From contig NZ_OY762512.1 of the NCBI RefSeq assembly GCF_963665995.1, positions 2,232,001-2,296,000 on the forward strand: DNA of 64,000 nucleotides. Direction: 5' to 3'. Made by a program: the position numbers and the translations under genes. Shown here piece by piece: positions 1-9,900 of this stretch. Positions within the stretch are counted from its first letter, which is position 1, and each line of letters begins with the position of its first letter. This stretch comes from Pleurocapsa sp. FMAR1 (GTDB lineage Bacteria; Cyanobacteriota; Cyanobacteriia; Cyanobacteriales; Xenococcaceae). The notes beneath the pieces were generated by a model that was not told the DNA's origin, did no database searches, and was given only the letters and a program-made list of their open reading frames with translations.

Positions 1-534
1 GAAATTGTTAAATTGCGGCAAAGTCTGAACGAAAATCAACAGGAATTACCAAAAATCAGGCGAAACCTTGCTAACAATAGTAAATCAGTCTGGATGATTG
101 CGATATTGGGACTACTTTCAATAGCAGCAATTAGTTTATTTTTGCTTAAGCTTTACAATAAGACAAACACTATTCAAGCCAAAGCTGAAAGTATTCAAAT
201 TAATATTATTCCTATGGAAAGAGTTGGTTTATATGGAGAATTTAGTCTTAGTGGTCTTGCTGAAAGAGTAGCAAAATCCTATAAGAATGATTCATCACTG
301 GCTGATATTTCTACTGTTTATGTAGCACAAGAGGATGACGCTATCGTTTTAAAAGGGAAAATTCCTAATGCTGCGCTGCTTAGCAAAATGGAAAATCTTG
401 CCAAGCAAGTTCCTGGAGTAAATAAAGTTTATACTAGTCAAGTTTCAATCCAACAAGTCTCAGGCGAAAATGTTCTGGGTTCCCAGGCAATGGATTTTTT
501 GCTTGAATCAACAATCTCAATTAAAAATGAATAA
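1..534 (+). CDS. BON-domain-like membrane protein (5' end outside window)
   Basis: The frame is open from the first base, so the real start probably lies upstream and only the last ~178 codons are seen. One transmembrane segment (WMIAILGLLSIAAISLFLL) follows a basic stretch. After it comes a soluble region ending in a segment of beta/alpha pattern (VYVAQEDDAIVLKGKIPN, then KMENLAKQVPGVNKVYTSQV). That pattern is typical of BON domains, which are thought to bind membranes or other envelope components. The substrate is unknown. BON is assigned by pattern only; another small periplasmic fold is possible. Confidence 0.6.
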   Translation, partial: EIVKLRQSLNENQQELPKIRRNLANNSKSVWMIAILGLLSIAAISLFLLKLYNKTNTIQAKAESIQINIIPMERVGLYGEFSLSGLAERVAKSYKNDSSLADISTVYVAQEDDAIVLKGKIPNAALLSKMENLAKQVPGVNKVYTSQVSIQQVSGENVLGSQAMDFLLESTISIKNE

Positions 535-540
535 TGATTG

Positions 541-746
541 AGGAATTAAAATCTCAAAATCGCGATCGCGTGAGGGCGCGCAAGCCGTTGCAGACTCAGG
601 CATCCCTTAAGAACTTATCGATTAATTAAGAAATAGCATCTATAAATTATTATTATTGTGGGCAATAAGTCTTAGGTAAAACGACAAAAAAACGTATTTA
701 TTTTGCCCACCCTAAGAGAAAGCGATCGCACTGAACAAGACAAACT
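541..746. other. Intergenic region with HIP1 sites and a long-range inverted repeat
   Basis: No gene is seen between the BON-like protein and the 3' end of the NurA-like gene. The stretch holds two HIP1 octamers and an inverted repeat, GTGGGCAA near 658 and TTGCCCAC near 703, which could form a hairpin with a long loop between the two converging genes. No T-run follows the stem, so a terminator role is uncertain. Confidence 0.4.
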
Positions 747-781
747 TTAATTGTTAATTGTTAATTGATAACTGATAATTG
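747..781. repeat. Short tandem heptamer repeat (STRR-type)
   Basis: Five consecutive heptamers are visible: TTAATTG three times, then ATAACTG and ATAATTG. They end immediately before the stop codon of the minus-strand NurA-like gene. Heptanucleotide tandem repeats of this kind (STRR sequences) are well known from filamentous and pleurocapsalean cyanobacteria. Confidence 0.8.
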
Positions 782-782
782 T

Positions 783-1979
783 TTAAGCGATACTACCTCG
801 CTTACGAGCTTCTTTATAAGATGTTCCCACGTTGCGTAAACCTGCTTTAATTAACTGTTGCTCTAAGAGTCCAAAAAAGCGAGCGCGATCGCCTCCCCGA
901 ACTACCGCTTGATTATGTGCCTCTGCAAGGGCAACGGGATAACCATAGCCTTTATGTACCTGAGCCAGTACAATACTCAAAGAGCGATCGAATAAATCCT
1001 TGTCTTCTACTACCCAAGCAGGGACTTCAATCCGAGCTATTTCTGTTCCTACGTTGACATAGCAAAAATAAACCCGTTGAGCATCTTCATAAAGATCGAG
1101 AATACGTAAGTTACTGCGGTATAAAGGACTTCTTTGCCCTGGTAGTAGCTGACTACTCCAAAAAGTTGAATCACGCAAAGAGTCAATTTTCTGACAGGGA
1201 TAGTTATTGACTAAATCACCACAGTTAACTACACAGTTGGGGTGTTCATGCTCACAGGTTTGTAAACGCAAAAAGTTTAGTCCTTCTGTACTGCGGGAGG
1301 CACTTACATAACCCACCATCGGAATTTTGGTGGCTCTTAGTCGTTCACAAGCAGCCAAAATTGGCGGTAATATTTTATCCCGCGCTTCAACAGGCAAACC
1401 ATCTAAAAACCAGTAAATTAACGATCCATCTACCAAAGCCAGATTAGGAGTATCATAATGTTCTCCTGGGGGAAGCACCCAGTTACAGGCTATATCCGCC
1501 AAAATTTCTGCCTCGGAAACTGTACGCCGATAACCCATCCATTCTTCTAGACGAATACCCCATTGTCTAGAAACATATAAATCTTCAGTCTTATAAAATA
1601 CTTCTGGTACGCTATCTAATACAGGATGTAGACTCTGCCCATAGTGGATCATAATCTGACCAATATTAATTAAGTAGCAATAGGCAATTTCGTGGTGGGA
1701 AGGGGAAATTTGAGAACCATCTGTCGCAAAAACGCTATGGCTATAGGGAGCTATAGGAATATCAAAACACCGATCTAAAGGTTCGATGGGTGTGGCAGCA
1801 GCAAATAAAAGGCGATCGCGAAAATCAGCTTGAGTTGCAATTAATTTTGCTTGGGTACTAGCTGCTTGCTGCTGTAGCTTTTTAGCCAGTTCTAAACGTT
1901 CGCCAGAGGCGATCGCCTCTTTGTGCATATGTTGACTAATACCTGGAATTTGTCCCGCTATTTTCGATAGATCTAGCAT
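783..1979 (-). CDS. NurA-domain nuclease-like protein
   Basis: This 398-residue protein carries the two acidic DGS motifs of the NurA fold: FATDGSQ with Asp87, and LALVDGS with Asp184. In archaeal NurA these residues bind metal in a 5'-3' nuclease that works with HerA in DNA end resection. Cyanobacterial relatives are usually annotated as DNA double-strand-break repair nuclease NurA, but a HerA-type ATPase is not next to it here. The N-terminal ~60 residues are helical and charged. The next minus-strand gene lies 21 bp upstream, so the two may be co-transcribed. Family assignment is good; the actual role in cyanobacteria is not settled. Confidence 0.75.
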   Translation of the reverse strand: MLDLSKIAGQIPGISQHMHKEAIASGERLELAKKLQQQAASTQAKLIATQADFRDRLLFAAATPIEPLDRCFDIPIAPYSHSVFATDGSQISPSHHEIAYCYLINIGQIMIHYGQSLHPVLDSVPEVFYKTEDLYVSRQWGIRLEEWMGYRRTVSEAEILADIACNWVLPPGEHYDTPNLALVDGSLIYWFLDGLPVEARDKILPPILAACERLRATKIPMVGYVSASRSTEGLNFLRLQTCEHEHPNCVVNCGDLVNNYPCQKIDSLRDSTFWSSQLLPGQRSPLYRSNLRILDLYEDAQRVYFCYVNVGTEIARIEVPAWVVEDKDLFDRSLSIVLAQVHKGYGYPVALAEAHNQAVVRGGDRARFFGLLEQQLIKAGLRNVGTSYKEARKRGSIA

Positions 1980-2000
1980 TTTATGATGATGAGTTGTTAG

Positions 2001-2654
2001 TTAATGTACTACATTCAACCAGTTTTCTACCTCTTGCCAACCTAAACCCTGACGTATTACTTCTGGTTCATCGGTGGCAAAATTAAGGATAGTTGAGACA
2101 TTAAAACCTGGGTCAATACCATTATCAATAATTATATCTACCTGATTTTCTAGAGCATCAAAAAGATAAGCTTTTTCCACATTCACAGTAGGGTATTCGC
2201 CATCTTCATTTCTAATATGTGCCGATGTCGAAATCAGGGGATTACCTAAGCTTTCCAGTAATGCTTGACATAGGACATTATCTGGGACTCTGATCCCAGT
2301 TGTCTTGCGTTTAGGACTCATTACTAGCTTTGGCACTTGTTTACTAGCAGGAAGTAAAAACGTATATGGTCCAGGAATTAGATGTTTCATAATCCGATAG
2401 GCGCGATCGCTTACCGTAGCGTATTGAGATATATTAGATAAAGAAGAACATAAAAAAGTCAGAGGTTTATCGTTAGACATCTGCTTAATTCTTCTCACTT
2501 TTTCGACTGCCGATTTGACGCTGAGATCGCAGCCAATAGCATAAACTGTATCGGTAGGATATAACATTACCGCCCCTTTTTTTAGTTCAGCGACAATCTG
2601 CTCGATAGTTCTTGGTTGGGGATTATGGGGATGTAACTCGTGTAAAATAGCCAT
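2001..2654 (-). CDS. L-threonylcarbamoyladenylate synthase family (YrdC/Sua5)
   Basis: The protein has the YrdC fold hallmarks: an N-terminal VMLYPTDTVYAIGCD segment, KPLTFLC, the PGPYTFLLPA loop and ISTSAH near the centre. The family joins threonine, bicarbonate and ATP into threonylcarbamoyl-AMP, the precursor of the t6A37 modification in tRNAs that read ANN codons. I chose the ATG at 2654 (MAILHELH) over an in-frame start four codons upstream, because the family usually begins this way. The length of 217 residues fits the short TsaC/YciO type without the Sua5 extension. YciO-type paralogues have uncertain activity, so the exact reaction is likely but not certain. Confidence 0.85.
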   Translation of the reverse strand: MAILHELHPHNPQPRTIEQIVAELKKGAVMLYPTDTVYAIGCDLSVKSAVEKVRRIKQMSNDKPLTFLCSSLSNISQYATVSDRAYRIMKHLIPGPYTFLLPASKQVPKLVMSPKRKTTGIRVPDNVLCQALLESLGNPLISTSAHIRNEDGEYPTVNVEKAYLFDALENQVDIIIDNGIDPGFNVSTILNFATDEPEVIRQGLGWQEVENWLNVVH

Positions 2655-2749
2655 GGAAATTAGCAAATAGTAGTGAATATTTTTGTCTGACCAATCTATA
2701 CAAAGGCTAAAATCATTTCAAGATTGAGCAAGTATATTGATGGTGTTTT

Positions 2750-3994
2750 ATGGGCAAGATTGGTTATTTAGAATGTCCTACAGGAATTGCTGGGGATATG
2801 TGTTTGGGAGCATTAGTAGATTGTGGTCTACCCTGGCAATATTTGGTTAGTGGTCTCAAAAGTTTGGGTATAGAACAAGAGTATCAACTAAGAACTGAAA
2901 AAGTTATTCGCAATGGACAATCAGCAACTAAAGTTTATGTTGATTTGCAACCAGAACATAGGTCTACTGACAAAGAGCATCACCATCATCATTATGCTGC
3001 CAGACATTTACCAGAGATAAAAAAATTAATTAGCTCTGCCACTTTACCAGATAGAGTCAAGCAATGGAGTCTAGATGTTTTTCAGCATTTAGCGATCGCC
3101 GAAGGTGCAGTTCACGGTATTTCCCCCGAAAAAGTCCATTTTCATGAGGTAGGTGCAACGGATGCCATCGTCGATATTGTCGGCACCTGCATTGGTTTAG
3201 ACTGGCTAGATATCGAGCGGCTATATTGTTCGCCCATGCCCACTGGAGGCGGTACAATTAGGGCTGCTCACGGGATATTGTCTGTTCCCGTACCTGCGGT
3301 AGTCAAGCTGTGGTCAACAAGGGAAGTGCCAATCTATAGTAATGGTATCAAAAAAGAGCTAGTTACACCAACTGGTGCAGCGATCGCCATTACTCTGGCT
3401 GCCGATTTTGGTGAACCCCCTGCCATGAAACTAGCTAAAATTGGTCTGGGTGCAGGTTCGCGAGATCTAGAGATTCCTAATATTCTCCGTTTGTGGATCG
3501 GCGAAAGCCTCGAATCAGCAGCACAGCCACAGATAAGCTTAAAGCAAGAAACTATTACGGTACTCGAAACCCAAATCGACGATCTCAATCCTCAAGTGGT
3601 GGCATATACCCTTGAACGGTTGATAGCTGCTGGTGCATTAGATGTATTTACCCAAAGCATCATCATGAAAAAATCGCGATCGGGTATTTTGTTGACGGTT
3701 ATCTGTCGTCCTGAATTAGTGAATACTTGCAAAGCGATAATCTTCGCTGAAACAACTACTTTAGGTATTAGGGAACGCTCTCAACAAAGGAGTATTCTTA
3801 ATCGAGAAATAAAGTCCGTAGAAACTGAATACGGTGCGGTAAGAGTCAAAATTGCTAGCTGGACTCAAGGGGATCGAGAGCAAATTATTAATGTGCAGCC
3901 AGAGTATGAAGACTGTGCAATTTTAGCCCGCAAACATAATGTTCCTTGGCGGAAAGTATCACAAAAAGTTATTGAAGTTTGGGACAAGAGTTGA
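2750..3994 (+). CDS. larC: Nickel-pincer cofactor biosynthesis protein LarC
   Basis: The start matches LarC (YLECPTGIAGDMCLGALVD at residues 7-25). A histidine-rich stretch (HHHHHY near residue 77) and the HFHEVGATDAIVDIVG motif complete the signature. LarC is a CTP-dependent nickel insertase that places Ni into the pyridinium bis-thiocarboxylate pincer cofactor of lactate racemase and related enzymes. At 414 residues the protein is full length in one frame, whereas some bacteria split it by programmed frameshift into larC1 and larC2. No larA, larB or larE gene is adjacent; cyanobacteria often carry larC apart from them. It diverges from the YrdC-type gene, with a 95-bp shared upstream region. 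Confidence 0.9.
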   Translation: MGKIGYLECPTGIAGDMCLGALVDCGLPWQYLVSGLKSLGIEQEYQLRTEKVIRNGQSATKVYVDLQPEHRSTDKEHHHHHYAARHLPEIKKLISSATLPDRVKQWSLDVFQHLAIAEGAVHGISPEKVHFHEVGATDAIVDIVGTCIGLDWLDIERLYCSPMPTGGGTIRAAHGILSVPVPAVVKLWSTREVPIYSNGIKKELVTPTGAAIAITLAADFGEPPAMKLAKIGLGAGSRDLEIPNILRLWIGESLESAAQPQISLKQETITVLETQIDDLNPQVVAYTLERLIAAGALDVFTQSIIMKKSRSGILLTVICRPELVNTCKAIIFAETTTLGIRERSQQRSILNREIKSVETEYGAVRVKIASWTQGDREQIINVQPEYEDCAILARKHNVPWRKVSQKVIEVWDKS

Positions 3995-4141
3995 GTAACA
4001 GGCTTTTGCCACAAATCATTAATAAATACGTCAATGTTTAGGATTTGAAGGTCCAGGCGATCGCTTGTTTGAATTACAGTTTTAAGATTGTGAGCGAATC
4101 AGAAAGACCAAGACCTTAATTTTCATTGGCATTATTTATTG

Positions 4142-5956
4142 CTAGTTTTTTAAGAATACGTAAAATTCATTATGGGGTCTTGTTACATCACGCGATGAAT
4201 GTAATTGTAATGGTATATATTGTGCGCACCGTAGTTCATTCATAACATTAGCAAAAGATTCATAGGTGAAAACATTACAATGTACATCAACATAAACATT
4301 TTCGTTCAACCTTTTTTGAGCTTCATCCATAGCATCTTTAGCGTTACGAAAGCGATTTTTTTCTAATAAATGCTGATAATTATTATTCCAGACATCATCA
4401 GCTTTAATTGGTCTATGATAATAAAGCTGATCGCAGATTTGATGAATATTGGGAGCTTTCAAATTATGCAGATTATTAAGAATCAACTCTTCTGAAGATG
4501 TTAATGATCGCAGCTTATCAAAAGTATATTCCTTATGAGGTATTGTTAAAAACAAAAATCCATCTTTTTTCAAAATTAAAGATATATCTTGTAACCACTT
4601 AATAATGTTGGGAATATGTTCAATAACGTGATTGGCTATTACTAAATCAAACTTTTTATCAATGCAGTCGCTATAACGTTCACCTTTGATAACATAGTCT
4701 ACATCTACAGCATTTTTGGCTCGTTGAGGCTTAATATTAGAATGATTTTTAGCTAATTCCTCTTTGGAAAAATAATCACAATAATATATATTTGCATCAC
4801 TTTTAGTAAATGTAGGCTTATCAAACGCTCCTATCTCAAGTACTTCTGTTTCTAATAAATTATTGATGACTTTTTTAATGTATTGACGTCTTTGTTGAAT
4901 TTTCTCTAGTTTTGTAGATGTAAGTGAAGTCTTATTAGCGGTTATGGCCTTCATAGTCAAAACTTCTTTGGCAATTTTAATTTTTTTCTTTAATGAAGCT
5001 TTGTCGGGACGACCATGACCTTCAACACCGTCATAACTATCGAAAACAGACTGATTTCCCTGATTTTTTCCAGAAAATAATTCTTGATATAGCCGATAAA
5101 AATCGAAATTTCTATTATGCAAATTATCATTAATATTGGCTAATAAATATATATTTGGTACGCTATTTATATTTTTTTTAAATCTATGTCGACAGCAAAC
5201 GCGATCGCCAAATTTGTTAAGCAGCGTTTGGCGATCATCTGTTCCAAGCAAAGTTTTCATAACCTTGGTTAGACCATACGTATGTATCTGACTATTTATT
5301 GATAAAACTTGAACTTTCTGATTAAAATAAGTGCTAGTTAATAAAGCACCCATAGCACCAGCAGATGAACCAAACAATAGTGTATTCTGCAAACTTACGT
5401 GTACATTGCTACAAATACTTTCAATAACTATACTAATTAATTCAGTATAGTTTAATTCTTGAGTTCCTACATAGAAACTAGACATTAATCCAGGAAGGAA
5501 ATGACCTGGATCGCTAATACATATTGTGGAGATATTATCTGTAAAAGCAGACATAATACCCTCGAAAATCACCTTTTCTTTATCTAAACTATAATCTTTT
5601 TGAGACAAAGATATATCCATTTTTGCAGCGCTTTGAAAGTAAACATTCAATTCGCGACAATCATCTTGTAAGTAACAAAACAAGTAAAAAAAAGGGATAT
5701 TGTCTATTGTCAATTCTGAAGGAAAGTAGATTTTATATACTACTGGCTCACCAATAAATATTTCAGATGAATTTATCCCTTTTTCTGATTTATTAATGGT
5801 AATTTCTCTAAACAAATTGGGTATGTAGCCAAATACTTGCTTATTAACTTTACTTGAGTTTTCCTTCAGGGAAGAAGTTAACAACTGAGCTATTTTTGAA
5901 TATTCTAGTTTACTTTGATATGTTTTTAATTTTTCAACTAGGCTTTCTTGAATCAT
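4142..5956 (-). CDS. Alpha/beta-hydrolase-like domain fused to SAM methyltransferase
   Basis: Two domains are joined in 604 residues. The first ~340 residues include LLFGSSAGAMGAL, a nucleophile-elbow motif (G-x-S-x-G) of alpha/beta hydrolases or esterases, and a late GHGRPD histidine that could be the catalytic base. From about residue 375 there is a class I methyltransferase: EVLEIGAFDKPTF (SAM-binding loop), then FDLVIANHVIEHIPN and a GFLFLTIPHKEYTFD strand. The arrangement suggests acylation or deacylation plus methylation of a surface glycan, in keeping with the glycosyltransferase genes that follow divergently. The substrate cannot be told from sequence. One HIP1 site lies inside, so the gene does not look freshly acquired. 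Confidence 0.65.
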   Translation of the reverse strand: MIQESLVEKLKTYQSKLEYSKIAQLLTSSLKENSSKVNKQVFGYIPNLFREITINKSEKGINSSEIFIGEPVVYKIYFPSELTIDNIPFFYLFCYLQDDCRELNVYFQSAAKMDISLSQKDYSLDKEKVIFEGIMSAFTDNISTICISDPGHFLPGLMSSFYVGTQELNYTELISIVIESICSNVHVSLQNTLLFGSSAGAMGALLTSTYFNQKVQVLSINSQIHTYGLTKVMKTLLGTDDRQTLLNKFGDRVCCRHRFKKNINSVPNIYLLANINDNLHNRNFDFYRLYQELFSGKNQGNQSVFDSYDGVEGHGRPDKASLKKKIKIAKEVLTMKAITANKTSLTSTKLEKIQQRRQYIKKVINNLLETEVLEIGAFDKPTFTKSDANIYYCDYFSKEELAKNHSNIKPQRAKNAVDVDYVIKGERYSDCIDKKFDLVIANHVIEHIPNIIKWLQDISLILKKDGFLFLTIPHKEYTFDKLRSLTSSEELILNNLHNLKAPNIHQICDQLYYHRPIKADDVWNNNYQHLLEKNRFRNAKDAMDEAQKRLNENVYVDVHCNVFTYESFANVMNELRCAQYIPLQLHSSRDVTRPHNEFYVFLKN

Positions 5957-6504
5957 AGTTTAACCTTAGTATGCTCTATAGGGATATTCTGCTGCTTTTC
6001 TATCAATAGAATATTAAAACTACCGATTATAATAATTGACGGCTATAAAATTTTATGATTTAGCAATATTGATAATATTTTTGTCTTTTAAAACTGAGTT
6101 TAAGCTATTTGAATTTTTATTTGCTTAAGAATCATGTGCTGTTTATCAAAAAAAGCAAAAAATTATTTCCTAAAAGTTTTGAGTTAACTGCTTAAGCTTT
6201 GAAGACAATTTCAAGCTCTAAGTAAAAATAACACGGTATTTTAACAAATAGGCTCAGTGGTATTACGGAATTCTGTCTGTAACTCATTAACGTTAACTAA
6301 AAGTCTTATTTATCTAGCCATTTAAACTACATAGATAAATTTTTCCATACTAAACTTAGTGTTTTTACTTAAGTTTATTTGTTTAAGTATATTTTTTTTA
6401 TCGGTGTTTTTACTCATATCAAAATTGCTTAAGCAATGCTATCTTGATGTACAACTATCTTCTAAAAATAGAATAGAGGTATGCAAGGCTTTTAAACATT
6501 TTTA
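5957..6504. other. AT-rich divergent intergenic region, no gene seen
   Basis: This strongly AT-rich region separates the minus-strand esterase-methyltransferase gene from the plus-strand glycosyltransferase operon and presumably holds both promoters. I see no ORF with coding character, no RNA gene and no strong hairpin. Confidence 0.4.
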
Positions 6505-6954
6505 TTATCTAAATGTAAATTTATAGATAGTTAATAAAAGATTAAAGCGAAATACCCAGCTTCTAGTTTTATATGTAAGTATTGACCAAAGATAACGTTT
6601 TTTCAATGATTGTTTAAAATAAAATCTAACAAAAGCGATCGCTAAGTTTAAAATGTTGACAACAATCTTTTGTACAGCTACTAGCAATAAATGTGCTTTA
6701 TTAAAAAAAGAAAAAAACTTATAATAAAATATTTTATGTTCAGTATGAACATAAATAAAAGCATTTTCTTGAGCAAATGATCGATGTTTAAAATCGCCAT
6801 CCAATTCTTTAAAATTATCATCATCAAGATATGAATAGCCAAACCAAAACTGAATCAAATTTATCTGAGCAGATTGACTATTTACATACTCAAGCAGCAA
6901 AAAAACATAAGCAAGGTGAATTAGCTTCAGCAGTAGATTTCTATTTACAGTCAA
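6505..6954 (-). pseudogene. Possible C-terminal gene remnant, antisense to the TPR gene start
   Basis: A stop-free minus-strand frame of 149 codons runs across the intergenic region and 124 bp into the TPR-glycosyltransferase gene. The part from about residue 42 on has a protein-like composition (GYSYLDDDNFKELDGD, RSFAQENAFIYVHTEH, then a hydrophobic stretch and a basic aromatic tail) and contains a HIP1 site. It could be the 3' end of a decayed membrane-associated gene whose 5' part was lost when the TPR gene came to lie here. I recognise no family. It may equally be a chance open frame in AT-rich DNA. Confidence 0.25.
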
Positions 6955-9900
6955 TTAAAGTAGATCGAAAGCAGCCATCATGGATTTATGGGAATGCAAT
7001 TACTTTACTCAATCAGTTGGGAAAAGTAAATGAAGCATTAGAAATTGGTAAAATAGCCTTAAAAGTTGATGCTAATAGTGACGAAATATTGCGTGCTTTA
7101 GGTAGCGTCTATAAAAGTAATGGAAATTCCCTGAACAGTATAAAGTTTTATCAGCAGGCAATTGAAATAAATCATAGCCAACCAATCTGGGTGTATGAAC
7201 ATTTAATCGAGAGCCTGATTCAACAAAACGATTTGTCACAGGCACTTAAATATGGAACGCTGGGTACTAAAATCAATCCTGAATCCTGTTGGTTAAAATA
7301 TCATCTAGGGAATATTTTTTTCGAGCAAGAAAGATGGTCAAAAGCCTGTGAACTATATATCCAAATATTAGAGGTTGAGCCAGATTTTCTTAATGTAGCC
7401 GATAAACTAAATGAAGCTACAAGTTATCAAGCAAACCAAGTATCAAACGTAGATGCTCAAGTACCAAATATCACGCCAGAGAAAAATCCTCAATCTAATT
7501 TAGAAGAATTAGAAACCACTGTTGTCAACTCAGGTAGTAGTTTTGTAGCTGAAATTACTCAGGTGAGCTTAGGTGGATTTATTCAAGGTTGGGCAATAGA
7601 TAACTTTAATCCTGAAGAAACTTTAGAAATTAGAGTGGTTGTGGATAGGCAACCGATTGGCAAAGTAAAAGCCGAGCAAAAAGTTGTGGTAACTACCAAG
7701 CAAAATCTTAGAGGAATACCCAAAGAATTTAAACTATTAATTCCTGCCACTTTATTAGACGATCGAGAGCATCAATTTGAATTAATTTACCTTAAAGATA
7801 AGCAATCAACAACTACTCAGATTAAAGTGCCTCGCCGCGGTGTAGGACATATTACTAAATGGCAAAATAACTGTATATCGGGATGGGCTTTAGCTGATGG
7901 TCATACAAAGTCTTCAGCAAACTTAGATGTATATATAGACAATATTTTTTATACAGAAATCCAGGCAAATAAATCTCAAAAGGACTTACTCAAAAATGGC
8001 TTGGGTAATGGCAAAAATGGATTTGAAATTCTTTTACCGCTTCTGCAAGAAAAAAAGTCTTATCAAATAGGTGTATTTTTCCAAGGAACTAAAACCCATT
8101 TACAAAAAAGTCCTATTTATCTAGAATACAAAAACTCTAGCACTCCTGCTCAATCTCTATTTTTAGCAGGTATTGATAGTATAAGTACAGGGGGGATACT
8201 AAACGCTTGGGCAATTGATAGCGTTAATCCTGATAGCCAACTCAAAATTAAAATTTATGCTGATGGTAATCCCATCGGCGTAGTTAAAGCTACTGAAGAC
8301 TATCCATTGGTTGGGGGACTTTGCACTGCAACACCTAAAAAGCTGCAAATACAGCTACCGTATACGTTACTAGATGATCGAGAGCATCAGTTTGAATTAT
8401 TTCTTCTAGACAAAAAGCAAAATGAAGCGCAGTCAATCAAATCAAGAATTATAGTTCCCCGTCAAAACATTGGTCGCATTGATGGCTGGAATGAGAATTG
8501 CGTAACTGGTTGGGCAATTCCAGAAGGTCATGTTGGTGCTGCGATGTTAGATGTTTATATTGATGGAACTTTCTATCAAGAAATCAAGGCAAATACATCA
8601 AGAAAAGATTTACTTAAATATAATCTGGGTAATGGCAATAATGGATTTGAATTTGCTTTACCATTGCCGCCAGAAAACAAAGAAACTTATAAGATAGATA
8701 TATTTTTTAAGGGAACGCCACAAAAGCTGCAAAGAAGCCCGATAAGTATTAGCTTTGCACCTGAATCTGAATCTTTGTACAAACAGCAGAAAGGTCGATT
8801 TTCCCTTCTTTATCGAGGTAAAAACAATCTTCATCGTGACTTAACAATTGTTATTCCCGTATTCAATGCCTATGAAGAATTGTGTTTATGCCTTAAGTCG
8901 GTATTTAAATACACTTCTTTAAAAGCCAAGCTGGTAATTATAAATGACTGTAGTACAGATCAAAGGATCCCTGAACTTTTAGTTTGGGCAGGCAGCCATC
9001 CTAATGTTACCGTCATGTCTAACGAAGAAAACATGGGCTACACCAGAACTATTAATCGGGGCATAAATTTTGCCGAAAATGATGATATTGTTCTGCTGAA
9101 TAGCGATACTGTGGTTGGTCCGCACTGGCTACAAAATTTAAGTTCGGCGGTTTATCATCAACCAGATATTGCCACTGCCACCGCTATTTCTGATAACTCT
9201 GGAGCATTTTCTGTTCCTGATGTAGGTCGTGCCAACGACTTTCCTCTTTGGTTAGCCAAAGAAGAGATGGTTCGCGCTATTAGTCAAAATAGTAAGATTG
9301 TTTATCCTGAAACACCGACTGGAAGCGGATTTTGTATTTATATTCGACGGGAGGTTTTTCGTGAAATTGGCATCTTTGATGAAATTAATTTTCCCAGAGG
9401 CTATGGGGAAGAAAATGACTTCTGTATGCGTGCAGTGCGCGCTGGCTGGAGAAATATAGTCGACGATCGCACCTTAGTATATCATGTGCGATCGGCAAGC
9501 TTTCGCGATGAAAAAACTAATCTATACGATACGGGGCGTAACGTAGTGGACGAACGTTATCCTGACTATCGAGGACGAGTGGGCGTATTTGTTCATTCTC
9601 CTCAGATGAACACCATGCGTTATGGAGTGAGAAAGCTAATTGAGGGAAAATGGTCAACTCCCGTGCATCAGCCTCGTCAAAGAGTTCTATATGTTATTTC
9701 TACTCAGACTGGGGGAACACCTCAAACCAATCAAGATTTAATGGATGGCTTGAGCGATCGCTATCATCCTTTAGTTTTGCGCTGTAGTGCTACAGAAATC
9801 TTTCTTTACGATACCAGGAATGAAGAAGATGTTGCCTGTGAAACTGTGCAACTACAGTCGCCCATCACCCTAACGGCACATCAATCTATTGAATACGAAG

